Program-made: the position numbers and the translations under genes
Notes under the pieces: generated by a model
Told to the model about the DNA's origin: nothing
Seen by the model: only the letters and a program-made list of their open reading frames with translations
Databases searched by the model: none
In this document: in pieces, positions 56,601 to 64,000 of the stretch
How positions within the stretch are numbered: the stretch's first letter is position 1
Layout of the letters: each line of letters starts with the position of its first letter
Source of the DNA: Ephydatia muelleri
Lineage: Eukaryota; Porifera; Demospongiae; Spongillida; Spongillidae
DNA: 64,000 bases
Direction: 5' to 3'
Assembly (NCBI GenBank): GCA_013339895.1
Contig: JABACO010000015.1
Span: forward strand, 4,707,533 to 4,771,532

Positions 56601-57054
56601 TATAACTTTAACTGATTTCATTGGTGGTTAAATAGCGAAATACCAAATAAGGTAGTTCTTCCTCGTGTGTTTTACTTTTACCTGACCCCTAAAGGCACCC
56701 TGTGGGTATATCATGAAGTGATTGGCATCATTTCCGATATTCAAAACCGTTCCTATACGTGACGGAATGAAGACGACGCCGAATTTTGAGACTGGGGACG
56801 AGGAACGAATTCGAGCACTCTTTCTCTAGAAAGCACCGTTTCGTGACATGGGTCAAACTGTAGATCTTAGTGTTGTCGTTCGATTGCGACAAACAGATAA
56901 GCGATCCGTTTCTCTGTTTTCAACTAGACGCGAGTTACGATGATTTCATCAATCCTCAATATGGAACCTTGCTGACGCAGTTCCGAGATTCTACAAAATA
57001 AATTATTATTAATGAAGTTTTAAACTGCGGATAGGTTGATCTTGCTATCAGCAA

Positions 57055-57309
57055 TTACAGCACAACATTATTCTGGCTTCGTTGCAAATTGTGATCTACT
57101 GTCATGTGCCTTCGTGGTTCCCGCTCATTAAACCTTTTCACACCTTTTTGCATCATCAATTGACCTTGCATGGTTGCTCCTGCTTGTCTGCGATCATTGA
57201 TGCCAATCTTTTGACCACTATATGCAGTTGCAGTAGGACCTGTGGTTGAGAAAAAGGAACCAAACTCGACGTCACGAATCCTTTGTTCATATGCCCGTTT
57301 CTTTTCCAT
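57055..57309 (-). pseudogene. Possible C-terminal fragment of a non-LTR retrotransposon
   Basis: The frame begins MEKKRAYEQRIRDVEFGSF, close to the conserved EKKRAYEQRVREVEHGSF end of invertebrate RT polyproteins. What follows (QKIGINDRRQAGATMQGQL) does not match. Probably a decayed remnant related to the fragment at 58825-59115. Confidence 0.35.
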
Positions 57310-57655
57310 TTCGGCACGGCGGTAGCACTTTAGTAATGGGACATTGTGTAAAGTAGAACAAAACCCCTAACATCAAAGTAAGTCCTTTGTCTATTATGGC
57401 TCCAAAAATTCTCAGTAATGATGTCAAGACGACGTTATGCGATAATGCTTACGTAATAGGTCTGGGTACGAGACTAGCGGTGATCAGATAATGCGTGTGG
57501 GCGTGGACATGTCGCGAAGGTCAGACACGCCCAACAACTGCAGTACCGCAATGAATACGGCATTGATAATAATAATACAATAGTCTAATGTAATTAGTGG
57601 GCTGCTACCTCTAACTGAAAAGCTGAAAATATCTTTGATGAAATAATAAATAATA

Positions 57656-57904
57656 ATATGGGATCGCTTCGGCGAATAGGGACCTAGCGCATACTTTCCG
57701 GTACGCGTAATAGAAATGTAACACTTCCGTTGAAATGTATAGCTAATTAGAAATTCAGCGCTTTACAATTCCATGACAGACACTCCGATTCTCAGTGCGT
57801 AAGAAGCAATATGTAGAGGACATTTCAGACTTCCAGAATATAAAAAGTTTGAAAACTTGAAAAAACATGCGTTAGGTCCGTTTTCGCGGAAAGGATCCCA
57901 TATA
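57656..57904 (+). mobile_element. TATGGGATCG MITE, copy 6 (full length)
   Basis: ATATGGGATCGCTTCGGCGA to TTTTCGCGGAAAGGATCCCA plus TATA, 249 bp. The best-preserved copy for defining the ~37-bp terminal repeats. Confidence 0.88.
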
Positions 57905-58237
57905 GATGGTTTTGTGTTCTATCATACTCCTATTAGGCTTTGGTTTTCAAAATACTGGACGAAAAGGTATATCTGTAGAAAATGATTCTAGTCCCAAATG
58001 CAAGAAATGAAATAAAGTTTCTTAAAGTACACACATGGTACAATCAACTAATACAGAGTTTTCTGAACAAGCACAACTGAAAATGTGCATGAATAAAGTT
58101 ATTATTGTGCTCCAACTCTTTGTGCAACTTGTATAATTTAGTGATTCAGTACTGTGACCTTATAAAATAGCCATACATATACCCTCAAGCTTTCCTGTAT
58201 GAAGTATAAGCTTGAGCATCTCTCTATAGGGTTCATC

Positions 58238-58525
58238 TCACACAGTGAAATTGTGTACGTGTGTGGCCATGTTGATGCAGTAAGTGATCAAATCAGCTAT
58301 TTCAATGGCTTTTTCCATCTGTTGAAGGAACTTGTCACTTGACCAGTAGCCTTCTTTGTTTGCCCCATACTCCATTAGATCCCATGCTTCACGTTTGCTT
58401 ATGAAAGAAAGATATCCATTTTGTTCATGTACAAAGTCCGAAACCATACTTCCAGATCCCGTTCTTTTGGGTTTAATGACTAACATGTAATTAGTTCCCC
58501 ACTGAGCCTTCTGGTCATCGTTCAC
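58238..58525 (-). pseudogene. Fragment of a DDE-type transposase (Tc1/mariner-like from memory)
   Basis: Contains KPKRTGSGSMVSDFVHEQNG and EYGANKEGYWSSDKFLQQME, a pair of blocks I recall from transposases of fungi, sponges and cnidarians (K..G.G.MVSDF, then YG....GYW). The following FDHS/DAL block with catalytic residues is missing, so this is a truncated copy. Confidence 0.45.
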
Positions 58526-58824
58526 TGTAAATACAGACTAATCAAAGAGCAGGCCAGGTGGCAAAAGGCCTGTGGGATGCTGCATCAAAATGATTTAGTT
58601 ATTTTATAGCACTATGAATTGCTCAATGTTGAAAAACAATTGGGGAATATTTCTCGTGTCATACACTTTATAATAATGATCAACTCATGCATATTTTGCT
58701 CCATTTCTATCTGACAGTGAGAAGTTATTTTGGAAGTTTATGTCTGTGCACTCTAGCAATGCCAGGTAAGGATCTGGACCATAAGGCTTGTCTTTTTGAG
58801 TATATTCAAGTTCTAATGCCCTGT

Positions 58825-59115
58825 CAAATAGTCAAACTTGGCAGCAGCAAAGAGAACAGAATGATGATCACATTGACGGAGTGGAAAACAATCTTCACCC
58901 CACCAGCACCTGAGACATAGTAGTTGTGGACAAGCATCATGTGGTGGCATAAAGGGACTCTGAGGTGCAGACCTATGGCAACTCTAATGGCATGTGCAGA
59001 CCTAAGGCTGATGTCAGAAACCTTAGAGGATGCAGCCACAAGGTTTGTGCTGGTAATGGGGTCAGGTGCAGACCCCAATATAGCCTCCCAGAGTGGCTTG
59101 AATTCCAAGTAGAGT
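58825..59115 (-). pseudogene. Non-LTR retrotransposon fragment (pre-knuckle block)
   Basis: Minus-strand FKPLWEAILGSAPDPITS, then KVSDISLRSAHAIRVAIGL and LRVPLCHHM, the block that precedes the zinc knuckle in some invertebrate RT elements. Same strand as the EKKRAYEQR fragment at 57.3 kb, so the two may belong to one broken copy. Confidence 0.45.
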
Positions 59116-59506
59116 GCAGCAGGAGCAGTTGGTGGTGGCTGTGTCATACAACCAGTTCCTTATTAGAGCAATACCTAATCAACTGTGAGGTAGCTACTGA
59201 ACCAGATGTGATAACAACCACCAAAAGACAGAAGGAGCAGCTGTGTGGCTTCTTGATTCTTAAACCACCAGACAAGGATCCTGAACCTAAGCAATTGCAT
59301 AAATAGTGAGTTCATAAATAATGATGTAAATTTCCAGACACAGCCAAAATATTCAAGGTTGGATAAGGGGCAATAAGCAGGACACATATCAGGATGGAAT
59401 CATGAGCATGAAGCTTTTTGCAATCTCATTTGGGTCCCATGCCAGACTCTTCTGCAAACACATGCAACCACACACACAAGTTACACACACCAGAGTCCAC
59501 ACACAG

Positions 59507-59540
59507 TGATACACACACACACACACACACACACACAGTG

Positions 59541-59612
<72 letters not shown>
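59507..59612. repeat. (CA)n microsatellite
   Basis: Two CA blocks separated by CACAGTGATA. All long frames here are artefacts. Confidence 0.97.
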
Positions 59613-59651
59613 GCGCATATTTACACACATGCATAACATGTATATATAATT

Positions 59652-59790
59652 TCCGTACGTGGCAAGATTTTATTACCGAGCTTACCATAATGTTATTTTT
59701 TTTTAAACATTACAATGTCGCCATAGCATTAATGCAGCTTGTGTGTGCATACATTGTTATGGTAAGAAATCTTGCCACGTACGGGCGGCA
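59652..59790. repeat. Short inverted repeat / hairpin
   Basis: CCGTACGTGGCAAGATTT at 59653 pairs with AAATCTTGCCACGTACGG at 59767, and CTTACCATAA pairs with TTATGGTAAG just inside. It lies 210 bp upstream of the SETD1 start codon. Confidence 0.75.
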
Positions 59791-59998
59791 AATTATTTGG
59801 GAACGAGGTCCTCACTTGAACGTTGCAGCCTGTGTGCTCCACCCCAATAACACTGGAGCACACACGCAAGCTTTATTAGAAGTGACTATGGTACTTCTTG
59901 ATGTGATACAGATCTGAATTTCAAACCTTGTTGTCTACTTGAATCCTGTCATATATAAGTTTGCCGTCGCAACTAGAATTAGGCACGATTTAAACTAC

Positions 59999-62900
59999 AT
60001 GGCAGCCAGTGATTTACAGCTGAAGAAAAGAAACAACTATAAGCTGGTTTCAGACCCTGAGCTGAAGAAGGGTGCTAAGAAGATATATAGAATTAATGGA
60101 AAAGCAGGCGAAGAGGTAAGTCTATGTTGCTCTCTAATTGGAACGAAAGTGTTGCCCAGTTTTAGGCTGCGTATTGTACAAATCAGTGGGGTAATGTAGA
60201 ATACGGCAAGCACGTTTTAACACAGCGAGAATTTCCAGGTGGAATGATATTTCGTATTGCATTCACTGCGTTTCGTTTAGCCGTGTACCGATCAGTTACC
60301 AACCATGTCAGCCACAGCTGTGCTGAACCTCCCTGTTTGACGCATAGTTGAACATCAACATAACCAGGTTACAGTTGTGTTCCAGCTTCTCCTAGGAGAT
60401 TGGTATATGGCATATACCAGGTGGTGTTTAACTATCACACGTTGGAAAGCTCTATACATGTATATCCGCTGCGTTTTAACAGACACTTATAGCCAAAATT
60501 GTCATTGCATTTGAAACTGCGAATGTGGCACAAAAGTTGTTTCGTGAATAATTAAGGTAAGAAGAATAGAAATCGTAGCAATTAAAACTAACCTTGCCTC
60601 GCTTGTCCTTCGCTGAGGGGTTGCATCCAGCCAAATTTAGACTCTGCCCTAACTTCTTTACCATTTCATAGTATGGCTTGGAATTTACAAATAAAGTTTC
60701 CAAAGTAATATTATCAAATCCAAGTTCATTTTATCAGAATTTGCCCACTCTGATTTTTCTTAATGTTTAATCTCCAGCTCGCAGGTCCTTATTTAGGGAT
60801 GCAAATGAAAGTGCACTTTTTTTCATGAAGAATTCATTTCATTTTGATATTGTGCATACAGTATCCAATTTCTTTTATTTCAGCTTGAAGACACATTTAG
60901 ACGAGTGTTGTTATAGTAATTTAATCATATGCAGTGTTTCTAATGCACACATGAATTTCAAATACATTATTGACAGAATTATGAATGACAAAGTTTTATA
61001 ATTTTATATTTTCTGAAAGCTGGATGATTGAGCCTTACATTAGTTGTTGTGCATTGAGAATCAGACATATTATTTAAAAGTTATAAAACATTGAAGTTAT
61101 ATCATAATTACATGCAACATAAATATCTGTTGGATCCTGTAAACATTTATGACCTTGTACCATTGGCATTATTGATGTCAACTTGCTAAGCAAGAAATCT
61201 GCAATTTGCTACTGCTGTGCCATTACTTGTTTGCCTTCAGTTTCCCTACAAGGACTTGACAGATGACCAAGATTATAATTAATTTATCTTGTGACTAAGA
61301 CTACTTTCCATTATTATAGCCATGGAGCTCATTTCATAGTTCAGGCATTTCAACTTAAAGGATCAACACCCTTAAATAAGGACATTTGGAGATTAAACAT
61401 TACATTCATAAGTGTAACATTGTGATACCCTGCAGTGTTTAAGTATGTATGCATGTGCTTTTCTAAACCCAGGTACCAGTTGCTCCTGAACCAGAGGATC
61501 CTCGGGCACAGAAAACTGTGCTTGGGGTTACTGGTAAAACACTAGATATGAAGGTGCCACGTTTTAAGGTGTGTAAGAACAACTCATTACAGTTTGTTTT
61601 TTCTTTTCTTCCCCCCCCCCCCCCCCATTCCGCCCACTATTGAGTTCAGTTTCTAACTTTTCACGCAGTATGACAAGTATTGGATCGGGCCTCCTCCAGA
61701 AAGAGATGTATTTGTTATTGGTCTGAATGATAGTGTAAAAGGTTCTCATCTGAAGGATCTCTGCACAGCAGTTGCGCCAGTGCAGTCTATCAAATTCCAT
61801 CGTCACCCAAAGACAAAAGCATTTCTTGGTGCAGTCACAATATGTTTTTGCTATTGTGGAAGTGGGAAAAAGGCAGTGGAGAAACTGGATGGGGTGATCG
61901 TTGGTGGTTGCTACCTGCGTGCAGAATTGGACGACCAAGGTTGGTATTATAAGAATGCAGATGTACAGTAATTCGTGTAGGATCAGGGCTGCTTGTTTTT
62001 TTTTTTTGGAGCTGGGGTTGGTATCTAAACATACTACTTAGTGATCAGTACTGTGCACAATTGCAAGAATTATGAACTGGGTATGAGAAATGCAGGGCTA
62101 TGATGAGGATACTGCTAGTGAGCTTTGCTGGTAATTACAAATTATTGTTTCCTTATGTTTTGCACTGGATTCAATTTCCTGTGTCTTATTAACCCTCATT
62201 GTAGCAGTAAGCACTGTGTGAATGCTCGGTGGCATGGTCCATTTGCCGGCTTTACATTATTGTTAGGAATGTACACTTTTATCATGTGTGAGTTAGTGGC
62301 ATGAATTGGTTTTCTTTTCTTCTTTTTTTTCTTTTTTTTAGGTGAGCACCTGGGGCGGTATTTGGAGCCTGTTTTGAAGTTTTTACAAGAGAAAGGTACT
62401 AAGGATGAGTTGCCAGATGACTTTGAGGATAGTGCAATCAGAAGAAGCTCTGTTTCTGAAAGTGGTCCAGAGCACAGTGAATCTGAAGGGGAACAGTCTC
62501 TTCCATTGAGCTCTATGATGAGTGCTTGTGTATCGACTACACTGTCACCATCCTTAAAATTGTATCCCTTCTCTATATTGAATGCTGCTACTCCATCACC
62601 ACGTGATACACACATCTATGCTTCTACAGCTGCTGATTTGAAGAGTCAGTTGCCCCAAAGCCCATTGGACCTATGCAGGACAAATCAAAGCTTTCCTCCC
62701 CTTCCTTCTGTGGAAACTGCACCTCCACTTCCCCCTGTTGAGCAGACTGTGCCACCTCTTCCGCCTCCACCCCTCCCTGCAGGAGATCCTCATACACTGA
62801 TAGAAAATATAAGTTCTGATGAAGAGCATGAAAATGAACCATGTCAACTACCTTCCACTTTAGTTTCCCTTTCACCATCAAAATCACCTGACCCAAAGCT

Positions 62901-63990
62901 CGGAGATCGTGCAAAATATGATCCATCACTTGGGTTGCAAACTCTTTTAAAAACAAACTCTTTATCCAATATTTCTCAAGGTTCTGCACAATCCCTTATG
63001 AAAATCGACATTGTATCCAATATTTCTGCACCTTCTCCACACCTTTCATCAGCTAACTTTGAACTTGAAGTTGAAGAGATATCAGGTGATGATTCTCCAA
63101 TAATGGTGTACAAGAGTGATTTTGAACCACTCCAATTGGAAAGTGTATCTGATGTTGACTCTGTGGCTGGTGGGGATGACATGGAAGTCTGTTCTGATGA
63201 TGAAACAACTCAGATTGAGTTAAATGTCAAGCCAACGAGTGTTTCTGCATTGAACATCGTGCAGCCCTTGTTGCATCATGTTGTGTTTCCACCTTGTCTT
63301 CGTGAAGATCATGTTTATGTTTCCAGCATTCCTCCTTCATTTGCACACCTGCAGCTTCCTTCCCCTTCAATACATTTTATTCCACCATTGCCATCACTTT
63401 CTTCAGAGTTAATGCAGGATTCCTATGAAGCTCCGTTAGTTTGTGATTTGGATTCCCGGCATCCAACCCATAAGTATCCAATGCGGGAGAAAACTGTGTT
63501 GGACACAAAACAGGCAATTAGCCTTGAGGTACTCGTCAAGGCTCTGGAACAGCTTAAAGCAATTCTACTTAATGATGTTCAGAAAAAGCTTGTAGAGGCA
63601 TCTGCATTCAGTGCACTGGATGGATTCTGGGATAAAGAGGTAAGCCACTGTTGCCTTCAAAACATGACCGCAAAATGAAAATTAAGCTTGTGTGTTAATG
63701 GCACTAAAGTTTTGTTTCAGATAAGTCATTGCTGCTTTGTATCTATTAGAGACGAACACAGAGAAGTGAGAATATTGAACAGCAACCAGCAAAACCACCA
63801 GAACCATATCGTCGCATGTTGCCGGGCCTTAAACTAGGTCAAGATGTGTCTACATCGTCAGATGTTGCTGTATCCTGTACTCCTAGGAAGAGGTTACTCA
63901 ATTTCAAGATCCCTCTGGTTCATCGTACTGGCCACAGAAGAGATCAGCATATATCTGTTGTTACAAGACGGCGAATTTTCAGTGATCAAG
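59999..63990 (+). CDS. SETD1: Histone H3K4 methyltransferase SETD1 (N-terminal part, continues past the window)
   Basis: Catalytic subunit of the Set1/COMPASS complex, which methylates H3K4 at active promoters. Exons with GT-AG borders and matching phase: 59999-60115, 61473-61568, 61669-61939, 62342-63639, 63750-63990; the last ends at a donor, so more exons follow outside. This gives about 674 residues here. The N-terminus NNYKLVSDPELKKGAKKIY and VPRFK match the conserved SETD1 start. An RRM at about residues 75-160 shows YWIGPPPERDVFVIGLND, HPKTKAFLGAVTICF and YLRAELDDQG. The long fourth exon is Ser/Pro/Asp-rich with PPLPPVEQTVPPLPPPPLP and EEISGDDSPI. The fifth has PPEPYRRMLPGLKLG and a basic RPRRRIF-like end (TRRRIFSDQ). 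The N-SET and SET domains are not in the window. Confidence 0.93.
60762..61402. mobile_element. Candidate MITE in SETD1 intron 1
   Basis: AATGTTTAATCTCC...GGTCCTTATTTAGGG at 60762-60797 is mirrored by CCCTTAAATAAGGACATTTG and GAGATTAAACATTA at 61369-61402. This gives a ~34-bp imperfect terminal inverted repeat around 640 bp of AT-rich DNA. Confidence 0.5.
61610..61626. repeat. Poly-C tract in SETD1 intron 2
   Basis: 17 consecutive C, preceded by a T-rich pyrimidine stretch. Confidence 0.9.
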
Positions 63991-64000
63991 GTATGTACAT

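Noticed and set aside
58690-58920. Plus-strand 77-codon frame upstream of SETD1
   Set aside because: Antisense to a minus-strand RT fragment and without a domain.
59389-59688. Cys/Val and His/Thr repeat frames
   Set aside because: CA microsatellite artefacts.
62624-63182. Minus-strand frames of 121 and 68 codons
   Set aside because: Antisense to the long SETD1 exon, which is in phase with its neighbours.
1-64000. Bacterial operon, phage or endogenous retrovirus
   Set aside because: Genes are spliced animal orthologues; I found no LTR pair, gag-pol-env order or capsid gene. All RT pieces are of non-LTR type.

Overview
The window is nuclear DNA of an invertebrate animal. It is AT-rich, and its genes are split into small exons with GT-AG introns, some only about 60 bp long. 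Two pairs of host genes start head to head only 81 bp apart. Orthologues of CASP/CUX1, RPAIN, ARL16, SNAP29 and SETD1 fix the animal origin. Short introns, tight divergent promoters and a dense mix of DNA transposons, hairpin MITEs and non-LTR elements fit a demosponge best, but this is inference and other early-branching animals are not excluded.

Host genes. A CASP (Golgi coiled-coil tail-anchored protein) gene runs on the minus strand from 38585 down to 11284 in at least 22 exons; its introns hold most of the repeats. RPAIN (importer of replication protein A) starts 81 bp away on the plus strand and ends at 45363. ARL16 (minus, 46498-47019) and a SNAP29-like Qbc-SNARE (plus, 47101-47658) form the second divergent pair, with an NRF-1-type palindrome between them. 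SETD1 (H3K4 methyltransferase of COMPASS) begins at 59999 and leaves the window after its fifth exon.

Mobile DNA, left to right. An apparently intact Merlin transposon (589-3123) has a spliced three-exon transposase gene whose first intron is filled by a CA-rich microsatellite. A deleted piggyBac-like element (about 5944-11259) is split by a 3.85-kb DNA transposon (6793-10642) with 484-bp near-identical terminal inverted repeats, a 4-bp target duplication and an open 645-codon transposase-like frame; this is the most interesting element in the window. A mosaic of non-LTR retrotransposon pieces of at least three families (14.5-19.4 kb) lies in a CASP intron, with further pieces at 26.7-29.0, 33.8-34.7, 36.2 and 48.3-51.3 kb. 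Their 3' modules carry a zinc knuckle, an RHN motif and a PD-(D/E)XK-like endonuclease region, and several end in (TAA)n. A 2.3-kb transposon (52666-54999) carries a BEN-domain gene and a second, divergent exon. One MITE family with TATGGGATCG ends occurs about seven times, and there are at least six other hairpin or foldback elements.

Regions 12-14.4, 19.4-22.8, 34.8-35.9, 37.1-37.8 and 39.8-42.8 kb are introns in which I saw no further gene. 55.0-57.3 kb holds only unrecognised or decayed frames.
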